Shown here piece by piece: positions 6,080 through 14,092 of a DNA stretch of 15,688 nucleotides. The position numbers and the translations under genes were made by a program. Position 1 is the first letter of the stretch; each line of letters opens with the position of its first letter. Under the pieces are notes generated by a model, which did not search any database, had not been told where the DNA came from, and was given only the letters and a program-made list of their open reading frames with translations. Source of the DNA: Allocoleopsis sp036703385 (lineage in GTDB: Bacteria > Cyanobacteriota > Cyanobacteriia > Cyanobacteriales > Coleofasciculaceae); the NCBI RefSeq assembly GCF_036703385.1, contig NZ_DATNPA010000358.1, positions 1-15,688 on the forward strand, read 5' to 3'.

Positions 6080-9000
6080 ATGTCTGGCAGTGACAAACAT
6101 TCTGAAGACTTTTTGAAGCAAGAGGTAACAAATCTGAGTCAGCGGGTTTCTCGGTTAGAGCAATTGCTCCTCCCCGAAACGAGTACGCTAGCTCAACAAC
6201 AAGCGATGTTTACTGCCGTCACCCAAATTCGGCAGTGTCTAAATCTCGATCGCATTCTGCAAGCCACCACAACCGAGGTGCAGCAACTGCTCCATGCCGA
6301 TCGCGTAGCCGTGTTCTGTTTTGCTCCTGATGCCGAGTATGCTTATGGCGAAGTGGTGGCGGAAGACGTTCTGCCTAGATTTGCTTCCATGTTGAAGACT
6401 ACGCTACAACGGAACGACTTGGGAGAGCAAGTCGTGTTAGACGCTGTTCATGGACAAGTGTCTGCCATTGATGACCTCTATGCAGAGCGCACCCCTGCGT
6501 CTGGGTTGAGCGTTCTGACTCGGTTTCAGGTGAAAAGTAGCTTGACGGTTCCCATTTTTAGAGCGGAGCAGTTGTGGGGATTATTGTGTATCCATCAATG
6601 CTCAACGCCCCGTCAGTGGCAACCTGGGGAATTTGAGCTGCTTACCTCCATTGCAGCCCATGTGGGTGTCGCGATCGAGCAAGCGGAATCACTACTAGAA
6701 GCCGAGAGGCGATCGTCTCTACTTCAGACATCCCTTTTAGCGGAGGTACAGAAGCGGGCTGACGCACTGACGCTGAAGGCAAAACGAGAGCAAACGTTCC
6801 ACCGCGTGCTCAAACAAATCAATCAAACTCTCGATATTGAAACAATTTTCAACACCACAACTCAGGAAACGAAAAATCTCTTACAGTGCGATCGCGCATC
6901 AATCTATCGCTTCAACCCTGACTGGAGCGGAGAATATGTGTGGGAATCGGTTGCAGACGGATGGAAGCCCCTAGTGTTTGGTCATCACATCCGCACGACG
7001 TGGACAGACACTCATCTCCAAGAATCTCAGGGCGGCAGGTATCGTCGGCAGGAGACGTTTGCGGTCGATGACATCTATTTAGCGGGTCATACTGCCTGCC
7101 ACATTGAAATCTTAGAACAGTTCCAAGTAAAAGCCTATTGCGTCGTACCCGTGTTTGTGGGTGAGACGTTGTGGGGCTTGCTGGCAGCTTACCAAAATTC
7201 CGGCCCCCGCCACTGGGAAGCCGATGAAGTCAATTTGCTATCTGGGATTGGCTCTCAACTGGGGGTTGCCCTGCAACACGCCCAAGCAATACAGCAATTA
7301 CGAACTCAGTCAGAGCAACTTGCCAGAGCCGTTGAGCGGGAAAGGGCGGTGGCTGCTATCATCGATAAAATTCGGCGATCGCTCGACATCGACACCATCT
7401 TTCAAACGACTGCCCAGGAAGTGCGTCAGCTTACCCAAGCCGATCGGGTTGCCATCTATCGCTTTAATCCAGACTGGAGTGGCGAATTTGTGGTGGAGTC
7501 CGTTGCCGATGGCTGGAAATCCCTGTTGCAGGAACAACACGAAAACCCAGAACTCCAGAACAATGTCAGCGAGTGTAGCGTGAAGTTACTCGTTACCCCA
7601 ACCGCAGATACCTACTTGCAAGAAACACAGGGGGGTCTATATACACAAGGCGAATCATTTCGCGTGGTCGGTGACATCTACAAAGCCGGATTTACCGACT
7701 GCTACGTTGAATTTCTAGAGAGCCTTCAGGCCAGAGCCTACGCAATTGTTGCGATTTACCAGGGAAAACAGCTCTGGGGCTTGCTCAGCATCTATCAAAA
7801 TTCAGGCCCCCGCTACTGGAAGGACGATGACATCACATTCCTGATTCAGGTAAGTGGTCAGTTAGGAGTGGTACTCCAGCAAGCGGAATTGCTGGGAGAG
7901 GCTGAGCAGCGCTCCTCCGTTCTACAAACGACATTAGAGGCGCAACTGCGACAACGAGCAGAGGAGTTAGCCAAGGAAGCTGAACGAGAACGAGCCATTG
8001 CTAAGGTCATTGACAAAATACGCCGCACTCTGGACATCGATACCATTTTCCATACGACTGCAACTGAGGTGCGCCAATTGCTGAATGCCGATCGCGTTGC
8101 CATGTTCCGGTTTGCTCTTGGCTCTGGTTACACAGAGGGGGAATTTGTCTCCGAGGATGTCTTGCCTGGTTTTCCTTCCGCAATGGCTGCCAAAGTCCGA
8201 GACCACTGCTTTGGGGAACATCATGCCACCCATTATCGGCAAGGGCGGATTTGGGGAGTGGACGACATTCATCAAGCCAATTTGCGCGATTGTCATTTAG
8301 CAATCCTTGCCCGCTTCCAGGTGAGGGCTAATCTAGTCGTGCCGCTCCTCAAGGGAGATGAGTTGTGGGGGTTGCTGTGCATTCACCAGTGTTCGCAACC
8401 GCACCGATGGCGGGAAAAAGAAATAGAATTTGTCACCCAAATCGCCGCTCAGCTCGGTGTGGCATTGCAGCAGGCAGAATTCCTCAGCCAGGTGCAGAAA
8501 GCCAAAGAAGCCGCTGATGCCGCTAACAAAGCCAAAAGTGAATTTTTGGCAAACATGAGCCATGAGCTACGGACACCCCTGAATGCTATTTTGGGCTTCG
8601 TCCAAGTTATGACTCGCGATTCTTCCCTGAATCACGATCAAAAGGAGCATCTGGAAATCATTGGTCGCAGTGGCGAGCATTTATTGTCATTAATCAATGA
8701 TGTCCTGGAAATGTCCAAGATCGAAGCGGGTCAACTCACACTTAATGAAGTTAGCTTCGATCTTTATCGCCTGCTGAATTCATTGCAAGACATGCTGGAA
8801 CTCAAAGCCGAATCGAAAGGCTTGCAGCTAATTTTCGATCGCGCCCCTGATGTTCCTCAATACATTCGCGCTGATGAAAGCAAACTGCGCCAGGTACTGA
8901 TTAATCTACTCGGTAATGGTATCAAATTCACCGAATTGGGACACGTCATCCTGCGAGTTAGAACTGGGAAAGTAGCAGAGGACGAGGGGAAACAAGGGGA

Positions 9001-10717
9001 CAAGGGAGATACGGAGCAGAAGAAAGACTCTTCCTGCCAACCCATTACTTATGACTACACCCAGAGACAGGAGAGCACAGGAGCTTTAGTATTAGCGAAG
9101 TGGGACGGAGTCCCCACAGGGGAACAGGAGAGCGAAATTGCCGTCTTACCGTTTTGCTCCTCTACTCGTCTGCCTCTTCTATTCGAGGTGGAAGACACAG
9201 GCCCCGGCATTGCGCCTGAGGATTTAGACCGTCTATTTGAAGCCTTTGGTCAAACTGAGACAGGTCGCAAATCTCAGGAAGGGACAGGTCTGGGATTACC
9301 GATCAGTCGCCGATTTGTCCACTTGATGGGGGGCGATATTACCGTTGAGAGTAAGCCTGAGGTCGGTTCGAGCTTTAGATTCTACATTCAAACCTGTCTG
9401 GCGGAGGCATCAGAGGTGCAGACCTTGAAACCCCACCAACTGGCGATCGGATTGGAGCCTTCTCAACCCACTTATCGGATTCTGGTGGTCGAAGATAAAT
9501 GGGCAAATCGCCAACTCATGGTGAGATTACTCGCACCTCTTGGATTTGAGGTGCGGGAAGCAACCAATGGGCAAGAGGCGATCGCGCTTTGGCAAGACTG
9601 GCATCCCCACCTGATCTGGATGGATATGCGAATGCCCGTAATGGATGGTTACGAAGCCACACGGGAAATTAAAGCCAGAAGTGGCGATCGCTCCCCTGTT
9701 ATCCTGGCATTAACCGCTAATGCGTTTGAAGAGGAACGCCTTGTGGCGCTGGCGATCGGGTGTGATGACTTTATTCGCAAACCCTGTCAGGAAGAAGTCA
9801 TTCTAGAAAAAATGGCTGAGTATTTGGGTGTACGCTACATCTATACTGACTCCACCGAAACCACCATTGACTTAGAGCCTGTGACCTCTCCCTCAAATTC
9901 CTCAGAAGAGCCGCATTCATCGCTTTCTCCTAACAATTCTCAGCATCTGAAAATTCTGGTAGCAGAGGATAATTTGCTCAATCAGAAACTAGTTTTGCAG
10001 ATGCTCAAGCATCTCGGCTACCAAGCCGATAAAGTGGTGAGCAATGGGCTGGAGGCACTGGAAGCGCTGCATTACCAACCTTACGATGTGGTGCTGATGG
10101 ATATGGAAATGCCCAAGATGGATGGTTTGACTGCAACCCGGCAGATCCGTCAGGAGTGGGCGATCGAAGTCGGCCCCCACATCATCGCCATGACGGGTCG
10201 TGCACTACCGGAAGAACAGGAAGAGTGTCTGGCAGCTGGAATCAATGACTATCTCACCAAACCAATTCGCCTGGAAACTTTGTCTAAGGTTTTAAGTCAG
10301 TGTCAGCCTCGAGGTCATCAGCACTCATCAGACACTCTGTACCAGGAAGAGACAACACCCGCAGTTCTCAATGTCAAGATGCTACAAGAAATCGAATGTA
10401 TCGCAGGTGAAGAAGGAGCAGCCTTCTTGGTCTCAATGATCGACATCTATTTAGAAGATGGATCTAAATTGGTGCAAAACATTCGAGATGCGATCGATCA
10501 AAAGCAGCCAGAGGTTTTATACCACACTGCTCATCTGTTGAAGACAACGAGTGCTTTTTTAGGCGCAGACGAATTTTCTCAACTGTGTCAAGAACTGGAG
10601 AAAATAGGAAAATCAGGCATCGTTACAGTTACCCCAGAGTTTGCCAACCGATTAGAAAGTGAGTACAAACGGGTAGAGTGTGCCCTAAAGATCGAGCAAC
10701 AGAAGGCTCAAGCGTGA
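6080..10717 (+). CDS. Hybrid sensor histidine kinase: 4 GAF, HisKA, HATPase, 2 REC, HPt
   Basis: A phosphorelay sensor of 1545 residues without membrane segments, so probably cytoplasmic. Domains in order: coiled coil (about 14-45); GAF1 (55-198); GAF2 (250-405), with a cyanobacteriochrome-type C340-H341; GAF3 (440-605), with C541-Y542; GAF4 (650-800), with C738-H739; HisKA with H828 in MSHELRTPLN; HATPase with N-box N946 and D1039 in VEDTGPGI; REC1 with D1182; REC2 with D1341; HPt with H1485 in AHLLKTTSAFLGA. GAF1 lacks the cysteine. GAF2-4 could bind a bilin, so light sensing is likely but not proven. About 70 residues (962-1032) interrupt the ATPase domain between N-box and G1-box. The start is ATG at 6080, chosen over TTG at 5975 because the conserved part begins after it. 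The final response regulator is not in the window. Confidence 0.95.
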   Translation: MSGSDKHSEDFLKQEVTNLSQRVSRLEQLLLPETSTLAQQQAMFTAVTQIRQCLNLDRILQATTTEVQQLLHADRVAVFCFAPDAEYAYGEVVAEDVLPRFASMLKTTLQRNDLGEQVVLDAVHGQVSAIDDLYAERTPASGLSVLTRFQVKSSLTVPIFRAEQLWGLLCIHQCSTPRQWQPGEFELLTSIAAHVGVAIEQAESLLEAERRSSLLQTSLLAEVQKRADALTLKAKREQTFHRVLKQINQTLDIETIFNTTTQETKNLLQCDRASIYRFNPDWSGEYVWESVADGWKPLVFGHHIRTTWTDTHLQESQGGRYRRQETFAVDDIYLAGHTACHIEILEQFQVKAYCVVPVFVGETLWGLLAAYQNSGPRHWEADEVNLLSGIGSQLGVALQHAQAIQQLRTQSEQLARAVERERAVAAIIDKIRRSLDIDTIFQTTAQEVRQLTQADRVAIYRFNPDWSGEFVVESVADGWKSLLQEQHENPELQNNVSECSVKLLVTPTADTYLQETQGGLYTQGESFRVVGDIYKAGFTDCYVEFLESLQARAYAIVAIYQGKQLWGLLSIYQNSGPRYWKDDDITFLIQVSGQLGVVLQQAELLGEAEQRSSVLQTTLEAQLRQRAEELAKEAERERAIAKVIDKIRRTLDIDTIFHTTATEVRQLLNADRVAMFRFALGSGYTEGEFVSEDVLPGFPSAMAAKVRDHCFGEHHATHYRQGRIWGVDDIHQANLRDCHLAILARFQVRANLVVPLLKGDELWGLLCIHQCSQPHRWREKEIEFVTQIAAQLGVALQQAEFLSQVQKAKEAADAANKAKSEFLANMSHELRTPLNAILGFVQVMTRDSSLNHDQKEHLEIIGRSGEHLLSLINDVLEMSKIEAGQLTLNEVSFDLYRLLNSLQDMLELKAESKGLQLIFDRAPDVPQYIRADESKLRQVLINLLGNGIKFTELGHVILRVRTGKVAEDEGKQGDKGDTEQKKDSSCQPITYDYTQRQESTGALVLAKWDGVPTGEQESEIAVLPFCSSTRLPLLFEVEDTGPGIAPEDLDRLFEAFGQTETGRKSQEGTGLGLPISRRFVHLMGGDITVESKPEVGSSFRFYIQTCLAEASEVQTLKPHQLAIGLEPSQPTYRILVVEDKWANRQLMVRLLAPLGFEVREATNGQEAIALWQDWHPHLIWMDMRMPVMDGYEATREIKARSGDRSPVILALTANAFEEERLVALAIGCDDFIRKPCQEEVILEKMAEYLGVRYIYTDSTETTIDLEPVTSPSNSSEEPHSSLSPNNSQHLKILVAEDNLLNQKLVLQMLKHLGYQADKVVSNGLEALEALHYQPYDVVLMDMEMPKMDGLTATRQIRQEWAIEVGPHIIAMTGRALPEEQEECLAAGINDYLTKPIRLETLSKVLSQCQPRGHQHSSDTLYQEETTPAVLNVKMLQEIECIAGEEGAAFLVSMIDIYLEDGSKLVQNIRDAIDQKQPEVLYHTAHLLKTTSAFLGADEFSQLCQELEKIGKSGIVTVTPEFANRLESEYKRVECALKIEQQKAQA
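8960..9178 (+). repeat. Low-complexity insertion inside the kinase HATPase domain
   Basis: In-frame stretch of about 70 codons between the N-box and G1-box. It starts with a purine-rich tract (8978-9014, containing GGGGACAAGGGA) like the one at 11671-11695, and continues with Glu/Lys/Gln/Ser-rich sequence. Confidence 0.6.
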
Positions 10718-10721
10718 ACTA

Positions 10722-10750
10722 CCTACACTTCCCGTAAGGGTAAGTGTAGG
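10722..10750 (+). terminator. Strong hairpin right after the kinase gene
   Basis: CCTACACTT-CCC (10722-10733) pairs with GGG-T-AAGTGTAGG (10738-10750) around GTAA with one bulged T: 12 bp, starting 4 nt after the stop. CTTCT follows instead of a real T-run, so it may end transcription inefficiently or protect the 3' end. Confidence 0.5.
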
Positions 10751-11058
10751 CTTCTGCAATTCCCGAAAGAATCGTAGAACTTCCATCGCGGTACTAACGC
10801 TCTACTTGAGTTCTAAATCATGAAACGAACCTTTGCTGACTAAAATAAACTCCTCAAGCCCGTCAAAAATAAGCAACATTACTTATTGATAGGGTATCAA
10901 CGCGTGAAGTTTTTTTACAATTACTTCTAATAAGAATGAGTAGCAATTTCCAGTAGATATTATTTAATTGTTTGCCGTTTTGCTTGAAAAAATACTTCAT
11001 GGTTATTGCCATCAGTATTCGTTAAGCTGAAAGTAGGACAGAGATTAGAGGAAGTTCT
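10751..11058. other. Intergenic region with no recognised element
   Basis: AT-rich spacer between the kinase hairpin and the DUF4149 gene. No gene, repeat or convincing promoter was found. The ribosome binding site of the next gene is at its right end. Confidence 0.5.
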
Positions 11059-11568
11059 ATGAACGCTGTTTTTGCCACTGGATCAAAGCAACCCTCATGG
11101 CAAACTATTGCAATGTTTGCCTTGGGATTTTGGCTAAGTGGTAGTCTAATTGTCGATTTTGTACTCATGCCTAGTCTCTATGGGGCTGGGATGATGAGTC
11201 AAGCGGGTTTCGCAACAGCTGGTTATTCAATTTTCTGGATTTTTAATCGCATCGAGTTGTTGTGTGCCGCTTTGGTGTTAGTTAGCCTCCTAGCGCTTCG
11301 TGGTACTTCAAATCTTTATAGTCACGTAAGACGCTGGGCAATTTTCTTATCGGCGCTTCTGCTGGCAATTGCAATCATTTATACCTATATCATGACGCCG
11401 CAGATGACCGCCCTGGCAGTACAGCTCAATCTTTTGGAGCCAGTCAATGAGATACCTGCTGGAATGATTCCGATGCAGGGAGGGTACTGGCTGCTGGAAG
11501 TTATTAAGTTAGTGGCAAGTGGTACAGTGCTTGGCTGGTGCTATCGGGATTCCCGTCGGCTTGCCTAA
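11059..11568 (+). CDS. Four-helix membrane protein, DUF4149-like
   Basis: A 169-residue integral membrane protein of unknown function. Four hydrophobic helices are visible at about 16-38, 57-80, 92-112 and 141-160. The overall pattern (a first helix ending in DFVLMPSLY, an FNRIE start to the second, TYIMTPQM after the third) resembles the DUF4149 family common in cyanobacteria; this is by recognition and was not searched. The start at 11059 is supported by AGAGG (11047-11051) with 7 nt spacing. It stands alone and is closed by a strong terminator 20 nt after the stop. No catalytic or metal-binding motif is apparent. Confidence 0.82.
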   Translation: MNAVFATGSKQPSWQTIAMFALGFWLSGSLIVDFVLMPSLYGAGMMSQAGFATAGYSIFWIFNRIELLCAALVLVSLLALRGTSNLYSHVRRWAIFLSALLLAIAIIYTYIMTPQMTALAVQLNLLEPVNEIPAGMIPMQGGYWLLEVIKLVASGTVLGWCYRDSRRLA

Positions 11569-11588
11569 CCAGGTCTAAGTATCAAGCT

Positions 11589-11621
11589 AAAAAGCTCCTC
11601 ACATTTGTGGGGGGCTTTTTT
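11589..11621 (+). terminator. Strong intrinsic terminator
   Basis: A 14-bp stem, AAAAAGCTCCTCAC (11589-11602) against GTGGGGGGCTTTTT (11607-11620), closes an ATTT loop, with T-run on the right and A-run on the left. It can act in both directions, between the DUF4149 gene and the facing lipoprotein gene. Confidence 0.93.
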
Positions 11622-11640
11622 GTGACCAAAATATTTTTAA

Positions 11641-11695
11641 CGCACCACAGAGGCACAGAGAACACAGAGAAAGAGGGGAAGAGGGGACAAGAGAC
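11641..11695. repeat. CACAGAG / GAGGGGA purine-rich interspersed repeat
   Basis: Imperfect iterations of CACAGAG (11646-11669) run into GAGGGGAAGAGGGGACAAG. This kind of repeat is scattered through many cyanobacterial genomes. It shares GGGGACAAG with the tract inside the kinase gene. Confidence 0.6.
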
Positions 11696-11736
11696 TTGAA
11701 TGCAAGTTTATTGTCTTCCCCTCTGTCCTTGGTTTT

Positions 11737-12876
11737 CTACCGAGAGAGCCATTTGAGGGTATCCCTGGCATCATGAGTGGTTTCAATCTGGGTGAGGCGA
11801 GTCAGGTTGCTGCCGTCGGCGTTGATCAGGTAGAGTGCTGTGTTGCTGTTACAGTTCTGGCGCGGTTGCATAGGAAAGAAACTCAGACCGCAGGAAGCCG
11901 TTGTATCGAACCCAGCCGACAGTACCAACCGCTTCCCATCAGGCGACCAATCAAATGCTTTGATTGCGCGGTGCGGTTCCTTGGCGGGTTCTAAGAGTTG
12001 CCGGACTGCCTTTGTCTTGAAGTCGAGTAGCCAGATAGTCTGTGCAGCTTTCTCGTTGTTCTTGTTGGCGGAGGCTAAAAACGCCAGATAGCGACTATCG
12101 GGCGAAATTTTGTAGTTCTCTAGCGCCTCGACGGGTAACTTATACGATTGAGCGGCAGAGTCGCGCAGCAGCATAGTTAAGTTACTGCGATCGCGCTTTA
12201 CTTGCAAGACGGTTGGTACCCTCTGGGAATCGAGTCCCACAATCACCAGAAACTCCCCGTCGGGCGACCAAATAACAGTTTGCAGCTTATAAAATTCTTT
12301 ATCCGTTAGGTTCGTCAGTTGGCGGCTCTTTTTACTGCCGATATCGAATAAGTAAACATTCTGAATTCCCTTTCCTGTCTTAAAATCAGTATCTACAGAT
12401 GCCACCTGGGTTCCATCCGGTGACAGTTGTGGCGAATCTACCGTGATGGGACGCTGCGGATACCTTAAGGAGGGAATATTTAAGTTACTAACAGTACCGT
12501 TTTTGTCAATGAGATAGTCCCCATACTGACAGTTGAGGTCGGAGGCTAAGAGTAGTTGCTGGCGCTTTGGTGACCACGATAGTCCGCGAAACACAGTGCT
12601 ACTGCTGCACGGGGATTTGGGGTCGTGTAGGCGATATCCTTGCAACTGCCACTCGGTTATTTCACCATTGTTCGCATCTACCAACAGCAGTTTTGTCTGC
12701 TCGGCTGCGCCTCGGATATAGTTCACAATGATGTTAGGGTTGGTGGGGATAGCGCTACTGCTCCCAATCTTGGCATTAACTTGCGTTTTGCTCTCCTTGT
12801 TTCCGCCACAGGCAAACAGGAGCAGCATCAGCAGGGTAAAAAGGAAGTAAGGAGCCAGCCTTAAACGTATGGACAT
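11737..12876 (-). CDS. Putative lipoprotein with TolB-like beta-propeller repeats
   Basis: A 379-residue predicted lipoprotein. The signal peptide has Arg residues at 4 and 6, a hydrophobic core (10-21) and a lipobox LFAC with the lipidated cysteine at C23, so it should be anchored to a membrane facing the periplasm. The rest is built of propeller-like blades with WSP-x-G/K motifs: LSWSPK at 99-104, SPDG at 152-155, WSPDG at 203-207, ISPDS at 257-261 and WSPDG at 310-314. NADGSNLTRLT at 352-362 is typical of TolB/PD40 repeats. Four further cysteines (90, 116, 329, 342) could form disulfides. There is no TolB N-terminal domain and no tol/pal genes nearby, so it should not be called TolB; a binding or scaffold role is inference. 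It is divergent from the gene at 13025, sharing 148 nt of upstream DNA. Confidence 0.85.
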   Translation of the reverse strand: MSIRLRLAPYFLFTLLMLLLFACGGNKESKTQVNAKIGSSSAIPTNPNIIVNYIRGAAEQTKLLLVDANNGEITEWQLQGYRLHDPKSPCSSSTVFRGLSWSPKRQQLLLASDLNCQYGDYLIDKNGTVSNLNIPSLRYPQRPITVDSPQLSPDGTQVASVDTDFKTGKGIQNVYLFDIGSKKSRQLTNLTDKEFYKLQTVIWSPDGEFLVIVGLDSQRVPTVLQVKRDRSNLTMLLRDSAAQSYKLPVEALENYKISPDSRYLAFLASANKNNEKAAQTIWLLDFKTKAVRQLLEPAKEPHRAIKAFDWSPDGKRLVLSAGFDTTASCGLSFFPMQPRQNCNSNTALYLINADGSNLTRLTQIETTHDARDTLKWLSR

Positions 12877-13024
12877 AGACTGTCTGTCAGTGTTTTTTTG
12901 ATTTGACGAAAGCGCTTTGTTATCAGTGCCTTGTTTAGTCGCTCTATAGGAGCTTTTTAGATTGGGTTAGGATGGCACTGAACACAAGTAACGTCCTCTT
13001 ATTCACGCATCAGGTGGAGTAATC

Positions 13025-13237
13025 ATGGCGGAATATCAAAAGATTGAATATCGGATTGGCAAAGACGGCAAAATTAAAGAGAAAGTTCTCAATGCCTCTG
13101 GCTCCAGTTGTACGAGTACGACCGCAGGACTTGAGCAGGCACTAGGCGAAGTGGAATCTCAAGAATTCCTGCCAGAGTATTATGAGGGTGAAGAAAATGT
13201 AACCGTTGAAGAAAGCCAATCTCTGACTCAGAGGTAA
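13025..13237 (+). CDS. Small DUF2997-type protein
   Basis: A 70-residue acidic protein. Its N-terminal half, with YQKIEYRIGKDGKI followed by VLNASGSSC and ALGEVESQEFLPEYYE, matches the pattern of DUF2997 proteins, which are widespread in cyanobacteria and have no settled function. The single cysteine is at 29, and the tail is rich in Glu and Gln. The ATG at 13025 has a good ribosome binding site, AGGTGGAG at 13012-13019 with 5 nt spacing. The next gene starts 7 nt after its stop, so the two are probably cotranscribed, which links this protein to the GrpE-like and Hsp70-like genes. Elsewhere DUF2997 is often found near ycf35; that gene is not seen here. Confidence 0.8.
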   Translation: MAEYQKIEYRIGKDGKIKEKVLNASGSSCTSTTAGLEQALGEVESQEFLPEYYEGEENVTVEESQSLTQR

Positions 13238-13244
13238 ACGGCTG

Positions 13245-13997
13245 GTGAACGGTTTCGACCCTAATTTATTCTGGTTCGGTGGCCTCCTGTGGCTGGGAGG
13301 CACAGCCCTAGTTTTAAGCCTTATGGGGACTGATTCACAAACCAAAGAAAAGGTTCACTCACAGATTGAGCAAGTTTTGCGCGATCGCCTATCTCAGTTA
13401 GGCATTCCCACTTGGCAAGCGTTGCAGCAAAAATCTGGTTTAACTCCCCATTCTCTGCGGCGGGTACGTCGCGGCGATATTGGAAAACTCAAGCTCAACG
13501 AACTCCAGCAATTAGCAACGGCTTTAAGTTGGAGTCTTGAGGAAACGATGCACATTTTTGGTATTTCGTCAAGCGCTGTACTTGAAATCGAACAGTTACG
13601 GCAACAATGCCTGCGATTGCGCGAGGAGTTGCAGCAGCAGGCGAGCCAAGTGCAGTCTGATGAGCGAGACTTTGCCTTTGAGCAATTACAAACCTTACTG
13701 ACTAACTATCCTACGGCTCGGAAGATGACACAGTCTAAGCCAGATTTGCCTGCAAAGAATCTGGTGGCGCTGTTTACACCCTTAGAGAATTTGCTCAACA
13801 GTTGGGGGTATGAATGCATTGGCAAGCCTTGGGAGCAGGTGCCCTACGATCCGCAATTGCATCAGCCAGATGCTGAGGATATCACGGTGGGAGAATTGGT
13901 ATACATTCGGTTTGTGGGATATCAGGATGGCGATCGCATCCTTTGCCCTGCTAAAGTTAGCCGCACTCTCCCTCCAGGCATTAAAAGTGAAAACTGA
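13245..13997 (+). CDS. GrpE-like protein with membrane segment and helix-turn-helix region
   Basis: A 250-residue protein. Residues 8-27 form one hydrophobic helix. Residues 54-106 look like an XRE-type helix-turn-helix (TWQALQQKSGLTPHSLRRVR, then LNELQQLATAL). Residues 112-140 are a coiled coil. Residues 145-243 resemble the C-terminal part of GrpE, the nucleotide-exchange factor of Hsp70: PYDPQLHQPD at 200-209 and YQDGDRILCPAKV at 226-238 match GrpE signature positions. The start is GTG at 13245, with GAGG at 13231-13234 upstream. The Hsp70-like gene follows after 95 nt, so this is probably its dedicated partner. The HTH call is weaker than the GrpE call; the basic segment could instead be a docking surface. 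Whether it binds DNA while anchored at the membrane is open. Confidence 0.75.
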   Translation: MNGFDPNLFWFGGLLWLGGTALVLSLMGTDSQTKEKVHSQIEQVLRDRLSQLGIPTWQALQQKSGLTPHSLRRVRRGDIGKLKLNELQQLATALSWSLEETMHIFGISSSAVLEIEQLRQQCLRLREELQQQASQVQSDERDFAFEQLQTLLTNYPTARKMTQSKPDLPAKNLVALFTPLENLLNSWGYECIGKPWEQVPYDPQLHQPDAEDITVGELVYIRFVGYQDGDRILCPAKVSRTLPPGIKSEN

Positions 13998-14007
13998 ATC
14001 CCTAGGA

Positions 14008-14038
14008 CTGAATAATTCGTAGTTTGTAATTCATTCAG
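14008..14038. repeat. Imperfect inverted repeat between the GrpE-like and Hsp70-like genes
   Basis: CTGAATAATT (14008-14017) pairs with AATTCATTCAG (14028-14038) with one bulged base and a 10-nt loop. No T-run follows, so it is more likely a regulatory or processing element than a terminator. Confidence 0.4.
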
Positions 14039-14060
14039 AGGTGAGAGTGCGGAGAGTAAA

Positions 14061-14088
14061 TCCAAAATCCAAAATCCAAAATCCAAAA
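14061..14088 (+). repeat. Four perfect TCCAAAA heptads in the Hsp70 leader
   Basis: Four exact 7-bp copies end 4 nt before the ATG of the Hsp70-like gene. GGAGAG at 14051-14056 lies just upstream. Its present distance from the ATG is 36 nt; without the 28-nt array it would be 8 nt, a normal Shine-Dalgarno spacing. Confidence 0.95.
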
Positions 14089-14092
14089 TCGA

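Noticed and set aside
7310..8563. Several minus-strand open frames of 60-110 codons within the kinase gene
   Set aside because: They overlap a clearly coding strand with GAF motifs and have no recognisable products.
11737..12876. Calling the lipoprotein TolB
   Set aside because: It has propeller repeats but no TolB N-terminal domain, carries a lipobox, and has no tol/pal genes nearby.
14061..14088. Tandem units considered as a CRISPR array
   Set aside because: The units are 7 bp with no spacers between them, so this is a simple tandem repeat.
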